From contig CM026427.1 of assembly GCA_014871385.1 (NCBI GenBank), positions 988,068 to 1,052,067 of the forward strand: DNA of 64,000 bases. The letters run 5' to 3'. The notes beneath the pieces are model-generated. The model saw only the letters and a list, made by a program, of their open reading frames with translations, was not told where the DNA came from and made no database searches. Positions 13,014 through 24,653 of the stretch are shown in pieces; within the stretch, counting starts at the first letter, position 1; each line of letters opens with the position of its first letter. This DNA comes from Ceratodon purpureus. Taxonomy: Eukaryota; Streptophyta; Bryopsida; Pseudoditrichales; Ditrichaceae. The position numbers and the translations under genes were made by a program.

Positions 13014-14784
13014 AAACCACATCAATTTAGTTTTATCGTAAATTGGAGTTACATTAAACAATGCTTCTTTTTGATCTTGTCATAGAGCCACAATAATTAC
13101 ACTTTTACATGTAATGTAGGAAAAAGTTGAATACAAACTTATTTTTATTCAAAGATATCGCATATTTCATCCACTGTGACAATATCTCATCCACTCTAAT
13201 CAAATTTTTGAAAAAAGAAGGGTGATTCAAAAATAGTTTTTAAAAAGCCAATATGGTTAACACATCCATTTAGAATATTTTTATAGATCTACTATCTTCA
13301 ATTGTAATATAAAAGGCTTTAGTGTACATCTAAGCCCCTCGTAGGAAATTACACATGTCGAATCAAATGGCATGATATCACGTTGAAAAATAAATCAATT
13401 TTCTTTAATGGTTGCTATATTTGAATTGAAATATTGATTGTTGAGTTTGGATTCATTCAATTTCAGTATAGCCATTGATGATTTTTTTTTTTAATTTTTT
13501 TTTTAAACCAATTATTTTAATGAAATTCTTGACTCACTTCTAAATAGATGCTTGTATACAAATTTCATTTGTTAGTAATCAAATTAACAACAAAGACCTA
13601 CTTAACATTTTCAACACATGCGATTATGGACTTAAAAAAATCATAGAAAAATTAAAAAGGCATCAAAAAATATGTGAGGATACATGGATTGTATATGTCA
13701 ATAAAATGCTAACATTTAAAAAATTTGATATGTTAAAAAAAAAAATGCTTATTCCAGCCTAGATGGATGCGTAAACTTTAGTTGGTTCTTCAAAAATCAA
13801 TCCAAGCTTCTGCCTCCATATTAAGGTAGAAGCACCCATTCATATCCGCGATCCAATGCTGAGAGCTATAATATCACTAGAAAGTGCTTGACTATGAATC
13901 TAAACTTGAACTCACCTTTACTAAAATTTTATTGAGACCAATGAGATGGAAATATTGACAACTTTTGTCAGGATTTCTTTTGGTTAAGTCTACAATTTTG
14001 AATAGGTGTCACTTCAGAAATTTGTGTAAAATTACTCCTGCCTCCCGAAATTCCGATTCCAAGACCAAACACTTCGTCTCCGATTTGCTAACACATTCAT
14101 GATTTCTCTTCATGCTCCTTGCTCTCCAATTCCAATTCCCTTGTACTGTCATGCATGGGTATTACCTTATAGCCAACCAAAAAATACCGCTGCGTCAACT
14201 CTCAAATCGGGTAACCTGGTGAGCTGGTAACCACCCCTTCAACCCCGAAGCAACCAAACCACGCTCTCCCTTCTACACTCGACACGCGCACTCCATCGCA
14301 ACCGGCAAGTAACTCATCGAGTCCCAAAACCCTCGCTGAGCCCAAAACCGACACCATCTCGGTTTTTGGTAGACCGATTACCTTCTAGTCTATGACCCTG
14401 GTATATAGTGTTGGAATTGGGCAATGTGACGGTTTTATGGTACGACCTGTCAAACCGGTCACCGTCTCTCTCGTTTCGGAAAGGAAGGCAAACCTCGCAA
14501 GCTTTCGCAGTTTGCGCTCACCATTCACGACATTTGCCGAGCTCTGGCAAAGTGGCGCTCGTTGTATAGACTCATCGGAGCGGTGAGGGAGCTCGCCACG
14601 TCCAAGCGCTGCCTCCTCTCCGGCGCCTCGGTGGATTATCGCAGGCTTCGCGCAAAAACACGCGGTCGGTCGGTTGCTTCGGATTTTGGACGATCGGAGT
14701 AAACCCTAGGAATTCATTCCTCGGACTGGAGCTCGAGATCTGGTTTGCGTTGCTTGGTGCCAGTGGCAGAGTTTCGTGTTCAAG

Positions 14785-17700
14785 ATGGAGGCTCTCAGGC
14801 GTTGCAGCGGCGTCTTGTTCGTTGCGCTCCTCTTCGTGCGTCTGATTGCCGCGTCGAGTTTGCAGGTAAATGGTCTGATGAATTGTTCGGGAGAGGTTAT
14901 TTTATGTAGCGTTGGTTTAGCGGTGGTTTGGCTCGTGCATGAGGGGATCTCGGTGAGGGATTGGTGATAAGAATCGAGGATTTGAGGCGGAGCCGGGATT
15001 CGAGGCGCGGGAATGGTTTGCGGGGTTTTGGAAGGAGCACGTGGCTTTCGCTTTTGCAGAGGAGTAGATCATGACGGTGCTGCTGATTGAATCAGTTCTG
15101 GTTGAAATTGATTGTGAAGTTCGTCGATCTCTAATAGAGAAGGTTTATTACAGGCAATAGTGAGACCGAGCTGGTGTTAAGTGAATTTCTCCGGCAGAGA
15201 TGTTAGGGTTGGAGTGTGAATTTCTGTCGGGCAATATCAGAAGCGAATGCATGGATCTCTTGCGGGTGTTTTACAGTGTCGCATTGACTTGCTGTCGATC
15301 TTTAGCTTGGAGCTTTAGGTTCGGTTTATGCATTTGTAGAATGTCAAACCTTCAGCTGACTACAATCGATTTCGAATTTCTTTCTGGCCGCGTCGTATTG
15401 TAAGATTTTGCGATGTGAGTTGAATTTAGTGATCATTGGACTATTACTCTCTTTTAAAGCAGTGGAATTTTGCATATTGATGCTAAAGTTTTTGGTGGAG
15501 TTTTCAGGCAGACGGTTCGGTCATCTTTGTGGACAGCAGTGTTGGGCCAGAGTATTTAAGGAGAACTCCAGCTGCTGAAAAGGAGGTATGTGATTATTGG
15601 CATGGCGTACGCAGATTGAAACAGTGAGTGGTAGTTGAGCATAGAAGTGATCTTCGGTTTTATGACATGAATATGAGATTGGAAGGTCTAACTTACAGAA
15701 AATTAATGAGTTCAAGCTGAAATCTGCTCAGCTTTTTCTGAATTCTAGGTATAGTTCTTTTCTGTTTACAAGGAGATAGTTCAAATATCCAGTCAGATAG
15801 TGTTCTGAGGCGAATTTTTAGCGAGTAAATTACACGACATTTTGTTCCTTACTAAATATTTTCTCATACAGGAAATGAAGCTCCTCAAGTTTGCTTCGCA
15901 ATGCCTTTGTCGGTCCTCACAACTATCTCCATGAATGTCCTGGTTTTGATCTATGTATCCGTATTTTACTCAGGTGTTCTCATACGACGATGTTGCGACG
16001 TCATTGGCAGTGCTTCTTGGAGTAGTTCCAGGAGTCTCAATCGATGAAAATGTTGCCGCTAAGGTTTGTTCTTAAGTACACTGCGTGTAAACATTCTTCT
16101 GAGCATTTGATAGCTGCTCTAAGTGATGGAATGCCCATTTGGACTACAATTCATAGGGTTGAATTAAATTTGACCTTTGTTTTTATTGATTTAAATATTA
16201 AAAAATTGAGTTATTCATACCAAGCGCCATATATCCCCTTGATGTTTAAAGGGGTCCAGAACTTTAGGTGGGACCTGGTCGAATCACGAGTAACAAGTTG
16301 ATTTCATTGCAGGTTGACTCTGTGGTTTCGCCCAATCCATTTCAGCGGCCCCGAGCTGTTATTTCACTGAACATTGGCGGAGTAGAATCTGGTAAGAGTC
16401 CCTTGTATGTGTCTGAGATGCTTATTTGGAAATTACTTTCTCTTCTAGCATAATGAGCAACACCTTAGCTGAGGTTCTTGTCTTGAACAGATCTAATCAA
16501 CAATGGAGAAACACTGGATTCGCTTGGTCTTAAATTATACCAACAACGTGCTTTTGTGGCAAAAGATTCACACGTCAGTCAAATCTCTGGTAATTCTTGT
16601 TCCCACACTCTGAACACTGGTTTTATCTATTTCACTATCTTTGCTCCATAGTCTTATTATTTGTTTTACTTGCTGTACTGGTTTTCTTGTGAGGTATTCT
16701 TTGAGGTGCTTCTAGCGTTGCGTATTATTGAGGTGCATGGATCGTTTCCTGCGTTTGCTTTAACTGTTATTTTGGTTGGATTTGTCAGGCGATGGTTTGA
16801 ATTTACGGCTACTGACCAACTTGGATGCTGTGGATTTAAATGCTGAGATTTCCGAACAAGACTTTCAGGCGGTAGGTTCATTTTACCACCTTCTAGCTAT
16901 TAAATCGATTCTGTCTCGCATGCATTCAGATATCAACTCATTGCTGAGTTCAGATTGGATGATTAATAATTCATATAATATTTCATCTGTCTTTCAGGAG
17001 TTTGTGTTCATGAGTGCGTCATACAACTTGGACGGGGACTCCAAGACTGTGACCACTGTATCGTGGGATATGAGCAATGGCGAAACTTTCACTCTAGATA
17101 CTACTAAGGTATGCTAGCTATGCTTTTTAAACTCGAGGAACATGGTTGGATTAAGTCTTCTGCAAGTGCTCGAGTAGGTTTTAACTTTTCTCATTTATCT
17201 CTGTATGAACTTAGTATTTCTGTGTTCCTTGGTTCTTCTGGGGTTTATCAAGGGTTGTCTCCGAAGGACTAAAGTGGCAAATTTGTTTGCAGACTGCTGA
17301 CCGACTTTTCTTCAAAGAGTTGATGGGCATATTCAGGAACATGCAGCGGGCAGTCTCTTCACAGCAACCTATAGACCTTGAAGAGCCAGCGAACCTATAT
17401 TTTGGGAATTTTAATGGAATTGAGGTAAGCTTTTTCCAAGCTAAAAGAGGTAGCAATTAATTGTTGAGGACTTGTAGAAGGATGTAGTTCTTGCTTCTAT
17501 ATGTGAGTATGGATTTTATTAACTTACTACAAAATAAAATCTACTACCTCATTTATCTATGTCCATTATTTATTTCATGGAAGAGTAACCTGTCCGCTGA
17601 ATGCTAAGTGGTGGAATCGTAGGACTGATAAGTTTTTTTTTTTGATAACTAGGAGTTGCGGAAGGCTTATGGAAGCGGACATCAGACTCAACTTGCTTCC

Positions 17701-18786
17701 AAGTTTGTACTGTACGCAATGAACCAGGCCCTACAGTTTTTGCAAGATAATTACAACGGTGAGTTTTTTTGTTTTTGTTTTATGCAGTTACTGATCATGC
17801 AGGAAAGCCATTTTTTTTGGCGGGTACGACATATGTGATTAGCTGGATACATGCAGTCTTGCATGTAGTTTTTTTGAGAACCGGTTTCAAGAGACAGCCA
17901 CTTGAGCTACTTTTTGTTGGTCTTAATTATTTACGAGTTGTGAAAAATTAGCCTATCCTTATAGACATTGAACCTGTGTTGATGTTTAGGATCATATGAT
18001 CGTAACGTTAATGGCTTCTCAGTATAGTACAATAGTCTGGCATTAGTGAACTTGATTTTCTTTAGGCTTTACTTTACACCAGTAAATTAAAGCCAGGTAT
18101 CGTGAGTCAATAATCTTATCGTTTTGTGTTGTTGACTTTGTTGAAGCAGATAAACTTGTGGGTGTCTTTACCTTCACCAAGAGTTCCAATGATTTTGAGA
18201 TTACCGTCAGTGAAAGGCGAGCGCGGTTCCTGCAAGATGCAGATGCAGCTATAGCTGCACCTACAGGAAGTCCAGGAAATGAGACTTATCCTGAGCAGAT
18301 GGCTTTGCACTTAGGAAACCAGGCTGTTGTCTTCTTCACTGTGCTTATTTTGCTTCTGGCTCTTGTTCTCTCGGTACGTTTCCCCCAATACGAGTCTCTT
18401 ACAATTGTTTTCTGTCTTGTATTGATTTGAGGCGCTACTTTGAAGGCTTACCTGCATGACATTAATATCATCCGTAACCTTCCTCTTGAATTTATTCCGA
18501 GCGCAAGTCTGGCTTGATGTTTTGTCAAACTTAAATTGACTGCATCCGTGTGCTTTTTATCTGTTTCATTTGTCTCTTCATTTAATTGAAATCAGGCAAA
18601 ATATTGCATATCTAAGATAAGTGATGGGCTTAAGCAGAACATACGAAACAGGCGTAGGGGCTGGGTTTGTGTTGGGGCCGATCTAATTACTAAGCAATGT
18701 GTTTGTTGGTGCTGCAGACTTGCTGCATGTTTACAATGCCTTTGACAAGGGACTCGCTGCTCTATTCGGGATTGAAGTTAGATTAG
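14785..18786 (+). CDS. Type I membrane protein, DUF7794-like, 11 exons, 383 aa
   Basis: Exons are 14785-14865, 15508-15585, 15974-16063, 16313-16391, 16491-16589, 16789-16871, 16998-17108, 17293-17424, 17653-17758, 18150-18373 and 18718-18786; all introns are GT-AG and the sum is 1152 bases. Residues 1-23 are a signal peptide (LFVALLFVRLIA core), then DGSVIFVDSS. A single hydrophobic span, VVFFTVLILLLALVLS, lies near 345-361, followed by a short tail ending YSGLKLD. This gives a large lumenal or extracellular domain and a roughly 20-residue cytosolic tail. Composition and layout resemble an uncharacterised plant family annotated as DUF7794; the match is from memory. No catalytic motif was recognised. 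An upstream GTG frame start was ignored because ATG 14785 opens directly into the signal peptide. Confidence 0.8.
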
Positions 18787-20318
18787 GTAGAGATGCCTCT
18801 TTTAATTTTTCCACACGATGAGCATCAAAAGCCTTTATCTTCCTAGAAGGATTACATCACTATTAATCTATTTTCGAGTTGGGGGTTACATGATTAGTGA
18901 GGAAAGAGTATTGGAGCTTTAAGGCAGAAATTGTTGTTCTAATCTGGCAGGTCGTGATGCTTGGCTCCAGTTCTTCATTATCAAAGACCTGATGTCAGAC
19001 TGTTGTACATCTCCTTTGTGATTACTAGTATTGCTACCAGCAATACCAAAAAATTAGACATGTTGACAGGAGTAGGTGACCTTCTTGCTTGGCATAGGAG
19101 CTTTAAGACTGCACCTCGTACCTAATTTGGAACGGTGCAAAGCTGTATGTTTTGTTGAGGTGTATTTATTAAATGGAATGGATTGGAACCTAGACTTTTG
19201 AGCTTTTGGACCCCTGAATGCATTTCAAAGGTTGTGTATGCTTGCATTACAATGAACAATGAATAATGACAAGCGGTATATGAGATAATATGTTCACTTT
19301 GAAGTGAGGATTCTCTGGGGTTGGAGGAGGAGCTTAATTTGTAGATGTAGTTGCCTTCCTGATAAGAGTTGTATAGAATTAGCGGTGAATTTATGAAATA
19401 TTACATGTCTGTAGGAGGGCAAAGCATCAAAGATCTATCTATTTATTTTACCTTTTTTTTTAAAAATACTAATTTTTTAAAATAGTTTTTTTCCTCTATA
19501 AGTCCAGGTTTGGATTCAACTTCTTTGAGTGAGCCAACTAAACTAGTTCCCTTCAAGTTTAGTCTACTAAATACTATTTTTCCTTGGGGTTTGGACCCCT
19601 AAATAAAAAATCATTGTTTCAAAGCATAAAAGAAAAAAAATGCAATAGTTAATATAGCATCAATGAATTTTATTTTTGAAGTTGTGGTATGGCAATTATG
19701 GATTCTTGATTGTTGTATTTCCCTATATTTGAAGAATATATGTATCAAGACGGAAGATGACTATATGCACAAAGGCTTGAACATATATATGTTGATATAA
19801 TTCAAACTAACCATTTACGCCACAAATTGGTTTCCATTGATTGTTCTTGTACCATGACATCGTTTTTATCCTCAATTTGTATTTCTCTTCCATGTCTTTT
19901 ATAATAGTTAGTATGTTAAATGTTGAATTTCATAGTAGATTAAAATCGACGCAATTATTTATGTGGGTCTCAAGTACATTGCTTTTGTATATTTTATATA
20001 ATCCATCAAAGAGAAATTGGAATAATATGGAGTGTTTTGTTCACATATGTGTAAGAGGTTCATACTTCCATATATTCAATTTTAATCTTCTATGAAATGC
20101 CCTTGAAAATTCAACAATCATCTAGAATTTTTTTAGAAACCGATATCTGATTCGAATTTTAGAAACCGAATCAAATTCTAATAAAATTCGTTGAACACAT
20201 CCTTGTTGAGATTAAAATGAGTTGCCCTCAGGTCCATCAGAAATGGGATCGAGAAGCAGAGGAGCCAGACGAACAAGCCCAGTAGTAGAACGATACAGAA
20301 GCCCCGCAGACTGGAGAA
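18787..20318. other. Spacer, 3' UTR then AT-rich DNA
   Basis: The part up to about 19.2 kb is probably the 3' untranslated region of the membrane protein gene. The remainder is AT-rich with poly-T and poly-A stretches. No RNA gene or credible coding frame is seen before the U1 promoter. Confidence 0.5.
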
Positions 20319-20319
20319 T

Positions 20320-20363
20320 ATCCCATATCGATAGCAGCTGCTGAAGACCCGGAGGAGTATATA
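20320..20363 (+). promoter_or_regulatory. snRNA promoter (USE and TATA) of U1 copy 1
   Basis: ATCCCATATCG at 20320-20330 matches the plant snRNA upstream sequence element (RTCCCACATCG) with small changes. TATATA is at 20358-20363. The 27-base gap between them is the long spacing of Pol II-type plant snRNA genes; Pol III types are about one helical turn shorter. TATA lies 29 bases before the presumed RNA start. The same cassette with identical spacing precedes the second copy. Confidence 0.85.
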
Positions 20364-20386
20364 GAGCCGGAAAGGCGACGCTTTCC

Positions 20387-20545
20387 TCACTTACCTGGGC
20401 GGGGTCTATCCATGATCAGCAAGGTGGATGGCCTAGGGCAACCGTCGCCATTGCACAACGGCCATGGGCGCTCTAGTATCTCCCTACGGGGGGCATACAC
20501 GTCATAATTTGTGGCAGCGGGGGCTCGCGTTCGCGCGGCCCCCAC
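20387..20545 (+). ncRNA. U1: U1 spliceosomal snRNA, copy 1
   Basis: RNA that base-pairs with 5' splice sites. ACTTACCTG, the splice-site-pairing stretch, is at 20389-20397. It is followed by CCATGATCAGCAAGGTGG (stem-loop I, U1-70K site), CATTGCAC (U1A-type loop), the Sm site AATTTGTGG at 20506-20514, and a 3' stem-loop with GCGTTCGCGC closed by GGGGG and CCCCC. The length of about 159 fits plant U1. A 3'-box-like ACTGGAAA follows about 20 bases downstream. The first two bases are TC where plant and animal U1 have AU. The loop I core reads CAGCAAG rather than CACGAAG or CATGAAG. An almost identical inverted copy is at 23479-23636. Confidence 0.95.
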
Positions 20546-22219
20546 CAATCCCAAAACCCAAACTGGAAATTAACCTAAATCTATTTCGGACCTCAATGGC
20601 ATTACGTTGCCGTGAAATTTATCAGTGTGCAATCTGCCTCGAAGGAATTGTCCATTGGCCACATACTACGTGAAATTCCATCCTAACAGAGCATTATCTG
20701 CATTCACAGATGCAGACTGTGCCTCCTTTCAATCGAGTCGAATAAAGTCCACTAATCTTGTGATAAGAGTTTTTTTATGGTGCAAAAATATTGTCGTGTT
20801 GCTGTAGTAATAAGTCATGCGTCCACCACGTTGTCGCACATACGGATGGTAACCTCTGCGACCGATCAATCGAAGACAATGTTGTTTGCAAGTATTGTAT
20901 GGCAGTTATGTTTTGGATCAATCCTGACATGATTTTGCGCTGGAAGCTCATTCTTGTACATGTGATAAGAAAATGCGACCTACTCTAAGGGGAAGCAGAT
21001 TATTTCATACAGATACTTAAATTGAACCAACATTTCTGAAGTGATTTGGGATTTCAGTGCTGAAACACCAATACAACCTTGTTCCATGGACACAGGATGA
21101 GTTGATTAGGCTTTAGTTTCAATGTTGAACTCACACCGATGATGTCAGATGCATTGCTCGTAAAAGAAAAACGCAGACCAAGAATAATCGAAGAGATAAC
21201 GGTGACTATTCAAGTTCAGAAGTGCATCTCGATAATCACACATGCAGAGACAGGGGAAAATTTGTATTCCCTACTCCCTCAGTTTTCTTAATTTGGTTGA
21301 ATTAACCCGAGCACAAAACTATCGTCCGATTTGTAGAATAATTGACTTCACATTCCTAAAATGCTACAATTGCTCTTTGAAATGCGACAGCTGATTATTG
21401 AGAGGCGTGTACTGTAGCTGATATAACAATCCAGCAACACTGAAGTTTTCACTTCGGTTCTTGCAAGAGGATCAAGGTTTATGAACAAGGTTTGATGGCT
21501 GGGTGCCATCGAACAGAAAGACTGTCCATCGTACATACATAAATTTGAATTCTATGCATGTTAAGCTAATGGTGCGCGTCCACGATGATGTTCCTATAGA
21601 AGTTAATTACAGAACATTTACATGACTTATATTCGATCAACATAAAGCATTATTTCACCACCTACAAGGATCATGTAAGCTGGAGCATTCACGGGGCTTC
21701 CTCATACCATTCACATTTGTGGAAAACAATCCCAAAACACAGCAAACGAAGAAGAGACAGGGTATGCAGATGATAACGTGCCCCTTAACTCTGGAAGTAA
21801 AAGGAAATATGTCAGCTGAAGTACCTCCAAAATATGTTTGTGGATGTCAAGTAGGTGTTTAGAATGACATTGGATAAAGAGCTCTAGCCTCTTGTTTTCG
21901 AGACCAGCATTGAATACGCTGAACATGTTCCTTATCGATGCACTAATTAATGCATTGTAAACATTGGTAGAGGAACCACAATAATACTCTATCTTACATA
22001 ATCTACACTTCAATGTTTCTACTTGTCCATAGATCCAATTGTTCATGCCTATGGTTCCACATGACAGATTGAAGAATAATTGAGCTTCCACCACAACTAT
22101 GAGTAGTAGCAATGATATTAAATTACATTGAAACCACTAGGGTTTTTCAATTACAAACGACATAGGGAACTAGATCCACAAAGAAACGGATTCTTGTAAT
22201 GATATGAGGTTAGACACCG
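20546..22219. other. Spacer between U1 copy 1 and the plastid-protein gene
   Basis: Contains the 3'-box-like sequence of U1 copy 1 and, at its right end, the probable 3' untranslated region of the leftward gene. A 133-codon leftward frame at 21711-22112 has no recognisable domain and is treated as chance or UTR. Nothing else is supported. Confidence 0.45.
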
Positions 22220-23061
22220 TTACCAATCATTGCTCTCCCATTTCAAGGTGGCTGTCTCCATGTCTGTTTCTCGCTTCATTTTATCCTTCTGGAACCAGTC
22301 GCACACTCTACCAGCGTTTAGCTCCTCAATAGGCACGCCTTCTTGCTCTGATATCACTCTCAACAAATTCAACGATGAAATCTGCAAACAGAAGAGGGCA
22401 GGTTAGCCACCGAAATGATTCTGATTATAACCAACTGAATCTATGGTTCTCGGCTGTGGTCTCCGGAGAATCAAGTAAAAGCACTGATGTTGCGACTAGA
22501 ATCACCGCTGCATACTCTGTTAAAGAAGTGGTGGACAGTGCGGAAGAAGATTGAGCAGAGTACGAAGATTTACCGTAAGACGACACAAGAATTTCTCGTG
22601 CATGTCGATGCTGGCCATTTCGACGAGCCCAGCTTCTTCCATGGTAAGAAACGAACCGGGCGCGCCGCTTCCACCTCCGATTCCCGCCCTCACCAACATC
22701 CTGCCCTTCCTATCATCTGTCACAAAACCACTCTGTAAACATGCCGTAATCTTACGCAACCAATCTTGATGTCATGCCTATCGTCTAGAATGGCAGTAAG
22801 CAACGCCATTTCAATCGAAAAGCCCCGGCTATGGCTACTACTGGTTCCACACATAACCTAATCAAAATGAAAGTTTTTGGAGGCGGAAACTGAGAAATTC
22901 TGTGAATACAAACCTATTGCGCTAGAGCGCAGCACTGCGCACCGCAAGCACGAGGACGAGAAAGAGTTCCTCCTATCATTCAAGCTCGAGTAGTGAACTG
23001 GGTTTCCTACTGCGCCCACTGCAGTGCCCCGGAGCTGCAATGCTGCCAACGACAACGCCAT
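22220..23061 (-). CDS. Conserved-looking plastid-targeted small protein, 3 exons, 150 aa
   Basis: Exons in reading order are 23061-22914, 22716-22574 and 22381-22220; GT-AG introns, sum 453 bases. Residues 1 to about 49 are rich in Ala, Ser, Arg and Leu with almost no acids, a typical plastid transit peptide. The mature part runs RMLVRAGIGGG, SFLTMEEAGLVEMASIDMHE, KFLCRLTISSLNLLRVISEQ, then GVPIEELNAGRVCDWFQKDK and a charged tail. It is predicted helical and soluble with no membrane span. I do not recognise the family. The exon 2 acceptor at 22717 was chosen over one nearer 22743 because only it keeps frame with a GTTTGT donor; the nearer one would need a poor GTTTCC donor. U1 copy 2 ends 418 bases upstream on the same strand. 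Confidence 0.78.
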
Positions 23062-23478
23062 GACTCGTCACCCCTCTCACTCAACTCGACAGATTTCGAG
23101 CGAGGCAAACAACTTCGACAAGCACAAACGCACCCACTTGTTGCACAGCTCGTGTAGCAAATCTCTCTCTCACCCGTCGAGAAAGAGATGACGAGCTCAT
23201 GAGCGTCCGGATTGCGAATTCACGACAAGTGCAGCTTCTCGGGTTGGATGACGCAGCCTTTTCCTTAGCCTTTTCTCTTTTTTCGGCCTTTCCCTTCACT
23301 CTACTTTCTCACCTCGTTCTGAATTCCAAATCTTTAATTTTTACGTGTCTACTGGCTGTGGAGGTTTTTGAGCTCAAAACTGACATTTTGCACACAACGC
23401 TTCGCTGGTCAGCTAGTTTTGATTCACTGCATTAAAACACGATCCGGAGATGTTTTCTAGTTTGGGTTTTGGGATTGG
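23062..23478 (-). promoter_or_regulatory. Short gap holding the plastid-protein promoter
   Basis: Only 417 bases separate the start codon of the plastid-protein gene from the 3' end of U1 copy 2. The U1 3'-box-like ACTAGAAAA lies at its far edge. The gene's own promoter must fit here; no clear TATA box was identified. Confidence 0.4.
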
Positions 23479-23636
23479 TAGGGGCCGCGCGAACGCGAGC
23501 CCCCGCTGCCACAAATTATGACGTGTATGCCCCCCGTAGGGAGATACTAGAGCGCCCATGGCCGTTGTGCAATGGCGACGGTTGCCCTAGGCCATCCACC
23601 TTGCTGATCATGGATAGACCCCGCCCAGGTAAGTAA
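23479..23636 (-). ncRNA. U1: U1 spliceosomal snRNA, copy 2 (inverted)
   Basis: The reverse complement matches copy 1 almost base for base through the RNA: ACTTACCTG near the 5' end, stem-loop I CCATGATCAGCAAGGTGG, the U1A-type CATTGCAC loop, Sm site AATTTGTGG and the GCGTTCGCGC terminal loop. The presumed first bases are TT (copy 1 has TC; canonical is AU). The closing 3' stem has one C fewer. Roles and protein partners are as for copy 1. The two RNAs lie 2.9 kb apart in opposite orientation, transcribed toward each other. Confidence 0.95.
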
Positions 23637-23657
23637 GGATTGCGTAGCCTTTCCGGC

Positions 23658-23703
23658 TATCTATACTCCTCCGGGTCTTCAGAAGCTGCTATCGATATGG
23701 GAT
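23658..23703 (-). promoter_or_regulatory. snRNA promoter (USE and TATA) of U1 copy 2
   Basis: The complement of 23703-23693 reads ATCCCATATCG, identical to the USE of copy 1. TATAGATA follows at 23665-23658 after the same 27-base gap, again 29 bases from the presumed start. The sequence between USE and TATA (GCAGCTTCTGAAGACCCGG) differs from copy 1 by one base. Confidence 0.85.
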
Positions 23704-23706
23704 ATT

Positions 23707-24653
23707 TCCATATTTCCACCTTCTTGCTTCGCGGCTCTGAATCGTTCTGCTCCTGAGCTGGCATTGGATTCCATGTCTGTAAGACCTATGAGCAACCAAA
23801 CCAGTTCGTATTGCAATGAAGATAGACTTTGAACAGTGTTAAAACGAGAGTGCAACCGAAACTGCTTCAGACTCAAATTTGCTTGTGTTTCAGTGTTCAC
23901 AGAATGACGCTGCCATATAGACCGCATTTCGCATTCGGTTCATAACGATTCAAACATCCCATTAACGTTCTAGAAGGGAAAAAAAAACAAAGTCATTGTT
24001 GGAGTAGGACTTTTCGACATTGCTGTCTGTGCCATCAGAAATTCGCTGCATAAAATCCACAGTTTCGCTGCACCAACCTTCGGCAAAATTTCAATTCACC
24101 AATGCAGCGCTTCGGATTCACCACACTGAGACCTCAACCTGATACAGAATCAATCTCATTGAAGGAAGCGAGTAAACGGAAATTTAAAATAACACCGGCC
24201 GCATAAGAGCGTCGAAATCCAAAACTTCTGCATGCGAGATGTGACAGGAATTTCCAGCTCCATAACTGGCAGCTTCGGTCTCATCAAACTCAAATGTTGC
24301 AGTTAAAGATCAGAATTGCAGTATTTCGAATCTGAGAGGTTGCCTTCCGTTCTTGCTGATCCTCCTGAGACACTGAAGTGCTGTTTGAGGATGACGTCTC
24401 AAACAAATAAAAACAAATAGTTCGTATACAGATTTTATGACAAGTGAACCAAGACTGGATGACAATAGACCGTAAAGATCACTCCTCAAATCCCAAACAG
24501 AAGATCAGAAAACCGAAAAATTTCAGAATGCTGTGATCAGAGAACCTATTATGTTCTTTGACACGAAATGATATTCTGAAAAGGTGAAAACCAGTACAAG
24601 TGGGTCGAAAGTCGAGACTATACTAACTCCCACAAAATTAGGTCACCCTACAT
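23707..24653. other. Spacer upstream of U1 copy 2 and downstream of eL29
   Basis: No coding frame with a recognisable motif. The right end should contain the eL29 3' untranslated region. No repeat was noted. Confidence 0.45.

Larger units (their letters stand above)
10781..14784. other. Gene-free spacer before the DUF7794-like gene
   Basis: AT-rich until about 14.2 kb, then more GC-rich toward the next gene's promoter. It contains short tandem repeats near 11.45 and 12.95 kb, and a tRNA-like hairpin at 11.5 kb. AAACCCTA, a near telo-box, is at 14701-14708, about 80 bases before the next start codon. No protein-coding frame has recognisable motifs. Confidence 0.5.

Noticed and set aside
21711..22112. 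133-codon leftward frame after the plastid-protein gene
   Set aside because: No domain, no transit or signal peptide, and no matching exon neighbours; it lies where the 3' untranslated region of the upstream gene is expected.
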